A DNA stretch of 64,000 nucleotides from Persicaria tinctoria. Taxonomy: Eukaryota > Streptophyta > Magnoliopsida > Caryophyllales > Polygonaceae. This document shows, one piece after another, positions 12,191-23,239 of the stretch. The position numbers and the translations under genes are program-made. The stretch lies in contig JBANSL010000006.1 of assembly GCA_037127255.1 (NCBI GenBank), positions 84,499,350 through 84,563,349 on the forward strand. Reading direction: 5' to 3'. The notes beneath the pieces were generated by a model that searched no databases, was not told where the DNA came from, and saw only the letters and a list, made by a program, of their open reading frames with translations. Numbering within the stretch: position 1 is the first letter of the stretch; the number at the start of each line of letters is the position of its first letter.

Positions 12191-13649
12191 ACTCTTCAAA
12201 AGCTTCTCCGTTTTTGCGCAGGCGTTTATATGTGTCGCCCACTCCTTAGATTCATGGCAGCCACATGTCTTGTAGATTTACCTTTAGGGTTAGGTTCAGA
12301 GGATCCAGGGAGCGTACCTGATTGCTTGGGGACGGATGTTGCCAGTTGTCCCATCTGGGTCTCCATAGATTTCCGCCAGATATCGATTTACCCAAGCCTT
12401 GAGTTGACGTCGTGCAGCTGTGTGTGGATGGAATTGATAGAATGATTGCTTTCTGTATGGCTCCTCCGCATCTCCTCAAGAATCAGCTGCAGGTTATCTT
12501 TTTTACCTTCTCTGTCGGTGACCAGGAGCTCTGTAGGGATTGAGGATTCTGATGCTGGGACTGGCGATAATAGCTCTAGTTCTAGTTCTGATGTTGTCCT
12601 AAGTACTGTCCCCCTGCATACCTTACCTCTTCGTGGGATTCTGCCAGTTGTACTTGATCGACATGAGGGCACGCAGTAATGTTGTACCTCACATACCCAC
12701 ATTTCAAAAAAGGCTGATTTTTAGACAAGAATTTGACTTGTTTGGTAAGATAGAGTACCTGGTCATTATGGAATTTCTCCCTGACATCTGGATCAACCTC
12801 CTTTGGTGGCACATACAATGGCATAGATGGGGTAGGCCTTTCATACCTTTCGTCAACAGAGGCCGCAGAAGTCTCATATGTGTTGTCGTAGTTGGCCAAC
12901 GTCTCAAAGGTCTCCCAAGCACGCCGTGGGGTGTACTCAAGATATATATATGCAGTGTAGATGTTGATCTGATCCATAGTAGGCGCATCCAAGCAGTTGA
13001 AGATGATCCATAGTAGGTTGTCCATGCGTAGGACAGGATTTCAGAAGCCTTTTGTCCGAAAGCCGTGATTTGTTGTCTAAGAGCAGTTGTCCTTGCAGGA
13101 CGAAATAACTTGTTGAGGAAGATATCCTGTAATTCGTTCCAAGTGCGAATTGGCTGTGCTGGCAATCCTTCAAGCCACCGTGAGGCTATTCCTGCAAGGG
13201 ACCAACGAAAAGCCTTTAGTTTGAGATATTCTAAATTAGCACCATCATCAATTACTTCACATAAATTTATAAAAGTAGTAACGTGCTCTAAAGGACATTC
13301 ATTGGGCCTTCCCCTAAATTGACTCCTCCTAATTTTAGTAATAAAAGATGGACGAATTTCATAATTAACCGGGGGAAGAACGATCGGTGCTTCTGGAACT
13401 TCTAGAGTAGGATGCAGATACTTCTTTGCATTGACTGGGACATGCCCAATCTGTTCCTCAAGTTCCCTCCTCGCGTTGACCTCGCGATCTACCCTTGCCT
13501 CCCACCTTTGCCTGTTCTGTGTATATTCCACCTCTCGTCGAGCGTTTTCTGCTTCTCTGGTGGTGAGTCTCAATCCGTAGGCGTAGTTGCTCAAGCTCCT
13601 GTGCTGGTGTGAGCTCGACCACGTTCTCATTGTTGGTTGGAGTCGCCAT
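12180..13649 (-). pseudogene. gag of the Athila-like element, frameshifted
   Basis: Start at ATG 13649-13647 (MATPTNNENVVELTPAQ), just inside the primer-binding site. The coding sequence moves through three frames: 13649 to about 13580, then to about 13030 (KIRRSQFRGRPNECPLEHVT, YLKLKAFRWSLAGIASRWL, TWNELQDIFLNKLF, typical Athila gag core), then 13025-12582. A later piece reads METQMGQLATSVPKQSG near 12320-12370, the conserved segment at the gag-pol boundary. It would form the particle shell but is non-functional here. Confidence 0.8.
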
Positions 13650-13832
13650 GAGTCTTCTCCTAAGCTTTTGCTGTAAGTGAAAGAAGCGTTTTGATTCAAG
13701 AAGAGGGTTGATAGGCGTGCGCTCAGTTCTTCGCATGCATCTGAAAAGAAAAACCAAAAAGAAACAAGTAAAAAGAAACCAAAAAGCAAAAAGAAGAGTA
13801 AAAGGAACTAAAAATGACGCGATTGATTGCTT

Positions 13833-13850
13833 CCACGACAACGGCGCCAA
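13833..13850 (-). other. primer-binding site of the Athila-like element
   Basis: Minus strand reads TTGGCGCCGTTGTCGTGG directly after the LTR terminus (CGACAACA then AA). TGGCGCCGTTG is the primer-binding start seen in Athila elements, attributed to tRNA-Asp. Confidence 0.7.
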
Positions 13851-13852
13851 TT

Positions 13853-14784
13853 TGTTGTCGTAGGAGGATGTGTCAAGTATTAAATATAAATAAAATATAA
13901 AGCAAACTGACTCCCTGTCTCAGCAAATAAATACAAGACTTCCTCCCGTTGTAGTAGAAGGTAGTCAGGATCGATCCACGAGAAAGCGTGTCAGTGCCCG
14001 CCTTTTCAGTTCTAGAATTCTTCGAAATCGACTCAGGAAGTCCTCGACGTCGACCAGGTGTCCTCGACGTCGACCACTCAGTCAATCAGAAACCGTAAAC
14101 AGGAGCAGAAAAACGCAAAAACGAACGAAAGCTAGTCGATCTCGAGTGAACAGTACTCGACGTCGACCAAATCTTACCCGATGTCGACCAGACCTTATCG
14201 ATGTCGAGTACACAGCGGAACAAAATTCTCACCTTTTCGAACGAATGCAAACATGAAATTGTTGGGAATAAAATCAATGAACTAAAATACTTCCAAGATC
14301 AGGGTATCAACACCACAACGATAACCATGTAAAATAACACTTAAAGGTGTAAAAGATCATGCCTTTTCATCAAATAACTTTCGTTATTAGTGAATAGGAA
14401 AATAGAGGCTTTCGCATAAACCCTAATTGTTACTAACCCTTTTCACATAATTAACCCAATTTGTATTAAGATCACTTTCGCATCAATAACACAAACAAGG
14501 ATCACCTTCAACTTTCGCAAAAGAATCATGCTTGTAGGGATAGAAGACGAAATCGCATCAAAAGATTGTACCTTTACCACATCACCTTACATGGCTACCG
14601 TCGGGCTCAACCCGACCCTAGAAGTTGGGTGACTACTCGCTCTTCATCATGAATAAACTCATCAATAATTTCTGGAAAATAAATTTCATTAATAAAATCA
14701 AACAAGACTTTCAACCGAATAAAGCCAAATCCGCTCTCGCTTCACAAACTCCACTCGACTCCAAGTCTCTCTCTCTCCTACTCA

Positions 14785-14818
<34 letters not shown>

Positions 14819-15491
14819 GTGTTCTCTTGTGGCTTGGCTTGGATGATCCTAAGATCCAAACCCTAAATCCTTATTTATAATGTTCCATGTAGCTATTCTA
14901 GGAAGGAAAAATTATATCTAAATATAAATCTTTCTATCTAAAAACATTAAGATAAAACATTATGATAAAGGAAATAAATCTCTAAACGAAACTAGGACTA
15001 ATGTGGATAGATTCCTCTTGACTTGATAGATCTTGATGTGGTGTTGATAGAATTCCACATCTCTTGGCTTGCAAGTAACTCTATCTTCTTGGAAACCACT
15101 CGATCTCGGACTCGGACTCGACTTGATTGTCCTCGACGTCGACCAAACTCCTCGGCGTCGAGTAGGATTTTTCCTCCGGGGTTGCACTCGAGCTCGAGCC
15201 GGTTCTGGGCTCGTCGGGTGTACTTGAAATCGAGTAAGGCTACTTGACGTCCACTAGCTTTCGGCTCCTCGAGTGACTCTGCTCGACTTTGCTGGATTTT
15301 GACTGGTTTTACTCGATATGGACTAGATGTGGTCGATATCGACGAGACTGTGTCGAGTTGCTCTTTCCTTGTTTCTGCTCGATTTGTCCTGGTTCCGCTG
15401 CTCCTTGACCTCGGACTGTAGTTGACTTTGAGCTTTCCGTCCTTTCTCTGAATTGCTGTAAATTACCTCGATTTTTGCAAAATTAAACAGA
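13853..15491 (-). repeat. 5' LTR of the Athila-like element
   Basis: Plus-strand ends are TGTTGTCGTAGG (13853) and AAAATTAAACA (15491). The inner end is fixed by the adjacent primer-binding site; the outer end is inferred from the TG/CA rule and from the start of chromovirus sequence. Contains clusters of the TCGACGTCGA palindrome and a (CT)n tract near 14787-14815. Confidence 0.65.
14787..14815. repeat. (CT)n microsatellite
   Basis: An uninterrupted run of TC dinucleotides within the Athila LTR. Confidence 0.9.
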
Positions 15492-15512
15492 AACTAGTGT
15501 AGACTCCATAAT

Positions 15513-16881
15513 TTGGTAAATAAGCATAAACTACATAGATTTTGTGCTATTCTAGCCCAAATGTATGAAATGTATGCAGAAATCGATATAAAAGTAAGTG
15601 AAAAACATGGCAAATTAGGCCCACAACATGTACCAGCCGGAGTGGAGGAGGTGTTGGACCAGTTCAAAGAAATTTTTGAAGAACCCTCTAGACTACCTCC
15701 GGAAAGGGGATGTGAGCATAGCATTCCACTGAAGCTAGGAACCCATGCCATATGCTCTAAGCCGTAAAGATACCCTCACATACAGAAAGATGAAATTGAG
15801 AAGCAAATCAAGGTAATGTTGTCTACAGGGGTGATTAGACCAAGCCAATGCCCATTTGCCTCTCCCACACAATTAGTAAAGAAAAAGGATGGTACCTGGA
15901 GGTTTTGTGTGAATTATAGAAGATTGACTGAAGCCACTATCAAAGATAAGTTTCCAATTCCCAACATTGATGAGTTGTTGAATGAGTTACATGTAGCTAC
16001 AGTTTTCTCAAAGCTTAATTTTAGACATGGGTATCATCAGGTGACGGTAGTTGAGAAGGATATTCCTAAGACTGCATTTAGAACTCATAATGGACACTAT
16101 GAGTTCAATGTGATGCCCTTTGGCTGGACAAATGCTCCAGCTACATTTCAATCTTTAATGAATGTAGTTTTTGCTGAATTTTTGAGAAAGTATGTTTTGG
16201 TATTCTTTGATGATATTCTGATCTATAGAACCTGCATTAGTGAGCACATTGGCCATTTGAAATCAGTTTTGCTAAACATGAGAAAGCATCAACTGTATGC
16301 AAAGATATCCAAATGTAGTTTTGTTGTCTCTAAGGTGGAGTATTTGGGACATGTGATCTCTGCAGAGGGAGTGGTAACTAATCAATCAAAGATTGAAGCC
16401 ATTCTAAAATGGTCAATCCCTAAGAATGAAAAAGAATTGAGAAGCTTCTTGGGATTAGCAGGTTATTACAGAAGAGATTTATAAGGAATTTTGGGGTGAT
16501 ATGCAAGCCACTTACTGATCTATTGAATAAGAAGGCTTTCAATTGGGGGCTTGATAGTGATGACTCTTTTCAGAAAATCAGGGAATTACTCTCATCACCA
16601 CCAGTGTTGGATCTTCCTGATTTCGCTTTTCCATTTCAAGTGGAAGTAGATGCTTGTGATGTGGGAATAGGTGTAGTGTTGATGCAATAAGGGAAGCCCT
16701 TAGCCTTCATAAGTAAAGCTCTCCATGGCCAACATCTCTTGTTGTCCACTTATGAGAAAGATCTACTGGCTATATTTTATGCAATAGACAAATGGCGCCA
16801 CTACTTGGAGCCTTGCCACTTCCCCAGTATCACATATCACCAAAGCTTGAGACATTTGCTGGACCAGCAAGTCACCACTCA
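15513..16881 (+). pseudogene. chromovirus pol, first part: reverse transcriptase and start of RNase H
   Basis: The frame includes VKKKDGTWRFCVNYRRLTEA, PFGWTNAPATFQSLMN, the catalytic FFDDILIY at 16203-16230 and KCSFVVSKVEYLGHVIS. RNase H follows (KPLAFISKALHGQ, STYEKDLLAIFYAIDKWRHYL). Stop codons at about 15765, 16482 and 16687 break the frame. The first catalytic aspartate motif usually read as KLDLRSGYHQ is KLNFRHGYHQ here, so that acidic residue is lost. The reading stops at the target site CTTAC and resumes at 24298. Confidence 0.87.
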
Positions 16882-16886
16882 CTTAC

Positions 16887-17853
16887 TGATGCAATCAAGG
16901 ATGAACTTCTGTGGCTCAAACAATGATCTTAATCCTTGCGAGTTATCAAGATCAATTCGAGGGCTATTGGAGGAAGAGTATGTCTTTCTCAAAAGGAAGA
17001 AGAAGGCTCCACCATGGAATAAGGTCCAAAGGAGCAAGGTGAGTTCATCTCCACGTTTTGGTTCGTTCATGTGATTTGATAGCTTTTCGACGTCTTATTA
17101 AAATGGGTCGTACGGAGTCAATATTTATCAGATTGGTTCGTGTCATACCTTGTTGGAACGAGGACGGAAAGATCTACAACTTTGATGTTGAAGGTTTTTC
17201 AAGAATCAAATTAAAAGTTGGTCGAAATTCATCATCTTTGCAACTGTCACTGTTTGGACAAATTTCCACATATTTATTTAGTTAATTTCGAATTTAATTA
17301 ATTAGATATAATTATTTTATGCAATTAGAAAATAATAAGGTGGAAGGAAAATATTTCATCTAGGTAATTCCTTATCCACCAAGTTTTATTTATCTATCTT
17401 TAGTTAGTTTGATTTATCTTAGGATTATTTTATCCAGTTTTATCAACCAAAACTCTATCTTTTGCACAAGATAGAATTGATATATTGTCTATTTCAACTC
17501 ATATTTTACATTCAATAAAAATTAGATTGCAAATTAATATTGTGGAACCTTTATTGGAATAAAGGTTTCTACAATTTGTCAATCCAAAGGCTTTCATACT
17601 TTCATGCTTGTTACATTCGGCTATCACAAATCCCACATACACATTCCCAATTCAATCGGCAATTATACAAACACAATCCCAATCCAGAATTCGTCGCCAT
17701 AATCCCAAAATTCGTCGCCATAAGCCCAAAAAGGTCGCAAAACAGTCCTTGCTCCCTTGTGTAAAATTGTGCCAACTCAAGAGAAATTAAGGAGCTATGC
17801 AAGATCACGCTTTTATTTAGCAATTGGCCGGCCTAGCCAATTGCTATACATCA
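16887..17853 (+). repeat. left LTR of the inverted-LTR element
   Basis: Starts TGATGCAATC and ends in ...CTATACATCA, followed by ATTGGTATTCAGAGCC. About the first 650-690 bp match the right LTR in reverse complement; the rest (R/U5 side) is clearly different in sequence. Confidence 0.72.
17819..17845. other. perfect 10-bp hairpin just before the primer-binding site
   Basis: AGCAATTGGC and GCCAATTGCT separated by 7 bp, ending 8 bp before the LTR terminus. In RNA it would fold next to the tRNA primer site. Function unknown. Confidence 0.75.
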
Positions 17854-17855
17854 AT

Positions 17856-17870
17856 TGGTATTCAGAGCCG
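17856..17870 (+). other. primer-binding site of the inverted-LTR element
   Basis: TGGTATTCAGAGCCG resembles the initiator tRNA-Met primer site TGGTATCAGAGC with one extra base. Confidence 0.65.
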
Positions 17871-17947
17871 TAGGTTTCGCAAGGTCTTGTCTTTTCTTGA
17901 TGTTATTCACAATTTGATTCAATGGTTGGCGCTATCTGGGCCGATTG

Positions 17948-18693
17948 TAGGGCTGGCAACTGGTACGAAAATTACTATACCAATCACGTACCAACAACAA
18001 ACCAACTATATTGGTAACCACACTTGTGGTAACCAACATGGTGGTAACCATCTTGGTGGTAACCACGTGAAGGTGGTACGGTAATGGTAATGAAATCTGA
18101 ATATCATGGTTACCATGGTTATCAAGTATATATATTAATTTTTTATTTATTTAATGTTTTATTGTTATTACCTTTAAATTTTTAATTTATATTTTGTGTT
18201 TTGATTATGACCTAAATTGGTCCTTTCTATTTTTTCTACTTGAAACAGTAGGAACATTTTGAATGTTTGAAGAATTTGAACTTGTTTTGTTTGAACTTTT
18301 AGTTACATTTTAAATGTTTGAACAATTGAACTTGGTTTGTTTCACGATTTCGAACTTAGGTTGTTTGAATTGGTTTGTACTTTAGGTTGTGAACTTGATT
18401 TATTTGAACTTTTAATAGGTGGTAACCATATTATTTTTTGTAATCATATTTTTTAGTTCGATAACTTTGATGACTATCGGAGGGTAACCAAGGGGTTTAA
18501 AAAAAAATACAAACAGAAATACAGCTTGGTAACCATGGTAATGTACCGATGGTAACCACATGTCGTGGTTACCACATATGCGGTAACCATGACTTGTGGT
18601 TGGTACGTGGTATGAAAATTTACGTACCACCAGTTTGTGGTTGGTATGTGGTAATCACCATTTTTTGGTGGTTACCGTACCATGCCAACCCTA
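17948..18693. mobile_element. hAT-like MITE rich in GGTAACC palindromes
   Basis: Terminal inverted repeats TAGGGCTGGCA / TGCCAACCCTA. Flanking 8-bp sequences GCCGATTG (17940-17947) and GGCGACTG (18694-18701) are a likely degenerate target duplication. Subterminal regions hold many copies of GGTAACCA or TGGTTACC on both sides; the A/T-rich middle shows nothing else. No transposase. Confidence 0.7.
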
Positions 18694-18701
18694 GGCGACT
18701 G

Positions 18702-19273
18702 GGATGATGATCCCGATCCCTTTGATGAGTTCTTTTCTTTGGAACGAGCTGCACAACAACGACGCCGCCGAGAGTTGCAGAGACGAGCTTTGCAACAACA
18801 AAAAGCTTTAGAGTGACAACGAGAGGCTCAAAGGCACCGCCTTTGGCTTCAACGTCAAGCGGAGATCGAATATAAGAGGTGTCGATAACGCTATTAGATT
18901 CGGCTTCTCCAACAAAGAGAGGCTGAGGAGGCACGACGACGAGAGGAGGAAGAACGACGCCAAGAGGATGTCGAAATCGTTGCCCAGAAAAACAGCACAG
19001 CGCGACGATTTTGTTTCGCATATTTCCGTTGACTCCGACCTCATAATTGAGTCAACTCAGTCTTGTTGCGAAGCTGACTCAACGAGCTTTCCAATGGTGT
19101 GTCACACACTTCCAGAATTTTCTGGGAAGACCTCCGAATATGTGCTGCAAGTAGACTGCAGTGCTGCGCCAGATAATGTGGTTTCTTCTAACGATAACGA
19201 TGAGGACGTTGGAGACACTTCTCTTGAGTTAGCTATTGTACCTCTTGAGAATGTTCCTATTGTTGAGAATTCT
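18702..19273 (+). pseudogene. gag-like fragment of the inverted-LTR element
   Basis: Lies a short distance after the primer-binding site, interrupted upstream by the MITE. Translation gives an acidic start (DDDPDPFDEFF) followed by an arginine/glutamine/glutamate-rich run (RRRRELQRRALQQQK), then an open frame 18968-19279 with no domain I recognise. Stops interrupt the first part. Position and charge suggest the 5' end of a gag gene; no gag core motif is visible, so the call is by context. Confidence 0.45.
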
Positions 19274-19687
19274 TGTTGAAGAAATAGCAAATTATAATTT
19301 TAGTTTTAATAAAAGAAAATAACAACCATTCTTTTATTAGGTTGTGTAAAAAGGGGCAATTACAATGAGAAGTGTTTGAGAGTTCCACCATCCATTTCAA
19401 ATCTTGTAAACCTATATAATCCCATAGGATTTCATTTGTTAGATATCCAAATCCAAAAACACGGAGAGAGAAGCTTAGTTTAAAGCATTAAACAGAGAGA
19501 AGCTTTCGGGAGAATTTTCGGCGTAACATTCCAGAGTGTAGTTTTGGTTGCGGGTGTTAAGTTGTAATCACGTTATCATTCTATCAAAGTTGTGCGGAAG
19601 ATTAGAAACATCTTATGTGTGTGTTTTCTATCATTGGCATTCTCATTATTCTGATTTTCGGAAAAGTTCGGCGTATTTTTCCCAACA
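19274..19687 (+). repeat. 5' LTR of the copia element
   Basis: TGTTGAAGAAATAGC to TTTTTCCCAACA, 414 bp. Followed by ATTGGTATTAGAGTG, an initiator tRNA-Met-type primer site at 19690. Confidence 0.92.
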
Positions 19688-19746
19688 ATTGGTATTAGAG
19701 TGTTGGTTATAAACAATCCACATAAAATCATATTTAAGTGGGAGCA

Positions 19747-22679
19747 ATGGCCGCAGAAGATAGAAAAGTGAGACTAGACAAGTTCAATGGTGCAGATTTC
19801 GGATTTTGGAAGATGCAAATCGAAGATTATTTTTACCAGAAAAATCTTTATCAACCTCTGTCAAAGAAGAAGCAAGAGGGCATGAAGGATGAAGATTGGA
19901 ATCTCCTGGATAGACAAGCCCTTGGAGTTATCCGACTGAAACTATCACGCTATGTTGCCTTCAATATAGCAAAGGAAACAACCACGGCGAGTCTTATGGC
20001 AGCCCTTTCTAATATGTACGAAAAGCCATCTGCCTCTAACAAAGTTCATTTGATAAGGCGATTATTCAATTTGCGGATGACAGAAGGCGCATCGGTAGCT
20101 CAACATCTCAATGAACTCAACACAGTCACAACCCAGTTGAGTTCAGTTGGGATTGAATTTGATGAGGAAGTACGAGCCTTGATACCTTTGTCTTCTCTTC
20201 CAGATAGTTAGAATGCTACTGTCACGGTTGTGAGTAGCTCAACGGGAAGCAATAAGTTAAAGTTCAATGATGTTCGTGATCTGGTGCTTAGTGAAGAGAT
20301 CTGACGGTAAGGGTCGGGTGAATCATCAACCTCTTCAGTTTAATGTACAAACTCAAGAGGGAGAAATTCAACCAGAGGAAATGGACATGGAAGATCGAAC
20401 AATCAAGCCAAACCAAAAGACAAGAGGTCGAGGTCAAGGAATCCCAATAGTTCCTCTAGCTCGAAGACCATCAAGTGTTGGAATTGTGGGAATACCGAGC
20501 ACTATAAAAACCAATGCAAGAGCGCTCCACATAAATAAGAGACGAAGGTGGAGGCAAATGTTAACTTTAATTCTAAAGGAGATGATGCATTGATATGTTC
20601 CTTGGAAAGGAAGGACGAATCTTGGGTGTTAGATTCTGGAGCATCATTTCATGCTACATCAAAGAAAGAGCTCCTTGAGAGCTATGTCTCGGGGAACCTT
20701 GGAAATGTATATCTTGGCGATGATCAACCTTGTGCAATTATCGGTAAAGGTCAAGTGAAGATTAAGGTGAATGGCTTTGTCTAGGAGCTAAAAGACGTTC
20801 GACGAATTCCTGATCTAAGAAAGAACTTGATATGAGTAGGGCAGTTGGCAGATGAAGGCAACGGTACAATTTTCAATGTTGATAAATGGAAGATTTTCAA
20901 AGGGTGCAATGACAATAGTTCATGGAAAGAAGAGCGGTACTCTTTACATGATAGCAGGGGCACGCTGCTTAATTGCAGTTACATCAGGAAATGAAGATTC
21001 CAAAATCTGGCACCGTAGACTTGGCCATATGAGTGAGAAAGGGATGAAACTCATGCATTCGAAGGGAAAGCTTCCAGGTTTACACTCAGTTGAAATGGGC
21101 ATGTGTGAAGATTGCATACTTGGAAAGCAGAAGAGGGTAAGCTTTTAAACAAATGGCAAATCTCCAAAGAAGAATTGGCTAGAGCTTGTCCATTCCGATG
21201 TTTGGGGGCCAACCACTACAGCATCCATTGGCGAAAAGCACTATTTTATGACTTTCATCGATGATTACTCTCGGAAAGTATGGGTGTACTTTCTGAAACA
21301 TAAGTCTGAAGTTTTTGAGGCTTTCAAAAGATGGAAAGCTATGGTTGAAAATGAGACAGGTGTGAAAGTTAAAAGGCTTAGAACCGACAATGGTGGCGAG
21401 TATGTAGACACCATGTTCAAAAGCTTTTGTTATGAGAATGGGATCCGAATGGAGAGAACAGTTCCAGGTACACCTCAGCAAAACGGTGTAGCTGAGCGTA
21501 TGAACCGAACATTGACAGAAAGAGCTAGAAGCATTCGTATACAGTCAAGCCTACCGAAGCATTTCTGAGCAGAAGCAGTGAATACGGCATGTTACTTGAT
21601 CAATCGAGGTCCCTCAGTTCCGTTAGATTACCAAATACCAGAAGAGTTTGTATGGCCTAAAGAAAGCTCCGAGACAGTGGTACAAAAAGTTTGATGGCTT
21701 CATGCACAAGGAAGATTTCTAGAAGTGTAACGCCTACCATTGTTTCTACTTCAAAAGATATCAGTCCAACTATATCATTTTACTCTTATATATTGATGAT
21801 ATGTTGGTAGCAGGTTCTGATATGAATGATATCAGAAGGTTGAAGAACCAGTTATCAAAAGAGTTTGACATGAAGGACTTGGGTCCACCAAAGAAGATTC
21901 TGGGAATGCAAATTACAAGAGATAGGCAGAAAGGGATATTGCAGTTGTCTCAGTCAGAGTACATCAAACGTGTCTTGCAAAGGTTCAATATGGGCAATGC
22001 AAAACCAGCTAGGACGCCCTTGGCTAACCATTTTCGCTTATCCAAGGATCAATCTCCTAAAACAGAAGAATAAAGAGCTCTCATGGCTAAGATTTCTTAT
22101 GCCTCGGCCATCAGGAGTTTGATGTATGCAATGGTCTGTACAAGACCAGATATTGGACAAGCAGTGGGAGCTGTCAGTAGGTTTATGTCAAATCCGGGAA
22201 AAGTTCACTGGGAAGCAGTGAAGTGGATTCTAAGGTATCTACAAGGAACAACAGAAAAATGTTTGTACTTTGGTAATGGTGAATTTAAAGTACAAGGCTA
22301 GGTAGATGCTGACTTTGGAGGTGAAGTCGATCACCGGAAGAGCACAATGGGTTACATATTCACTGTCGGAAATACAGTTGTTAGTTGGATGTCACAATTG
22401 CAGAAGATTGTTGCTTTATCAACTACAGAGGTTGATTATGTGGCGGTGGCTAAAGCTAGTAAAGAGATGATATGGCTTCAAGGCTTTTTAACAGAGCTGG
22501 TATTCGTGCAAGAGAATAACGTCTTGTACAGTGACAGTCAGAGTGCATTACACTTGGCAAAGAATTCGGCATTTCATTATAGAACCAAGCACATTGGACT
22601 TCGATACCATTTCATCAGATCGTTGTTGGAAGATGATGTATTGAAACTGAGAAGATCCAAGGCAGTAAGAATCCAGTAG
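19747..22679 (+). pseudogene. copia gag-pol polyprotein, degenerate and internally deleted
   Basis: Starts at ATG 19747 (MAAEDRKVRLDKFNG), a typical copia Gag start. In order: Gag to 20208, a CCHC knuckle CWNCGNTEHYKNQC in a shifted frame (about 20474-20516), protease SWVLDSGASFHAT (20623-20661), the pre-integrase KIWHRRLGHMSEKGM, integrase with catalytic HSDVWGP, RTDNGGEY and NGVAERMNR (21188-21510), then RT with LYIDDMLVAG (21789-21818) and RNase H with YSDSQSALHLAKN. The first part of RT is missing at about 21645. Stops at 20209, 21566, 22071, 22300 and 22677 and frame changes disable it. Confidence 0.9.
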
Positions 22680-22800
22680 ACATGTTAACAAAGACGGTGA
22701 CTGTTAACAAATTGAAGTTGTGTTCAGCTTCAGTTGGCCTACAGGAATGAAAAGACCATGTGTGTGAAGACATATTGAAATAAGTCTTCAAGTGGGAGAT

Positions 22801-23216
22801 TGTTGAAGAAATAGCAAATTCTAATTTTAGTTTTAATAAAAGAAAATAACAACCATTCTTTTATTAGGTTGGGTAAAAAAAGGGCAATTACAATGAGAGG
22901 TGTTTGAGAGTTCCATTATCCATTTCAAATCTTGTAAACCTATATAAACCCATAGGATTTCATTTGTTAGATATCCAAATTCAAAAACACAGAGAGAAAA
23001 GCTTAGTTTAAAGCATTAAACAGAGAAAAGCTTTCGAGAGAATTTTCGGCCTAAAATTCCAAAGTGTAGTTTTGGTTGTGGGTGTTAAGTTGTAATCACG
23101 TTATCATTCTATCAAAGTTTTGCGGTAGATTAGAAACATCTTGTGTGTGTGTTTTCTATCATTGTCATTCTCATTATTCTGATTTTCGGAAAAGTTCAGC
23201 GTATTTTTTCCCAACA
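22801..23216 (+). repeat. 3' LTR of the copia element
   Basis: 416 bp, same ends as the 5' LTR with scattered mismatches. Preceded by the polypurine tract AAGTGGGAGAT ending at 22800. Confidence 0.92.
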
Positions 23217-23239
23217 ATTCTGAAGTTCTATGGGCTCGG

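Larger units (their letters stand above)
7193..15491 (-). mobile_element. Athila-like Ty3/gypsy retrotransposon, internally deleted and interrupted
   Basis: On the minus strand: LTR (15491-13853), tRNA-type primer-binding site TTGGCGCCGTTGTC, gag (13649 to about 12180), protease in two pieces (11955-11633 and 8413-7784), then an integrase-tail-like piece (7514-7278). Reverse transcriptase, RNase H and the integrase core are missing between 7784 and 7514. No 3' LTR is present; sequence switches to Tat/Ogre copy 1 at 7192. Athila affiliation rests on the GGCGCC-type primer site, METQMGQLAT and LCDLGASVSIMPLSIW motifs. Confidence 0.8.
19274..23216 (+). mobile_element. Ty1/copia retrotransposon nested in the inverted-LTR element
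   Basis: Two LTRs of about 415 bp, tRNA-Met-type primer site, purine tract and gag-pol coding order protease-integrase-RT-RNase H. Perfect 5-bp target duplication ATTCT at 19269-19273 and 23217-23221. The interior is internally deleted between integrase and RT and has many stops. Confidence 0.92.

Noticed and set aside
12633..13322. Plus-strand ORFs over the Athila gag
   Set aside because: The minus strand encodes recognisable gag motifs; the plus frames have no known domain.
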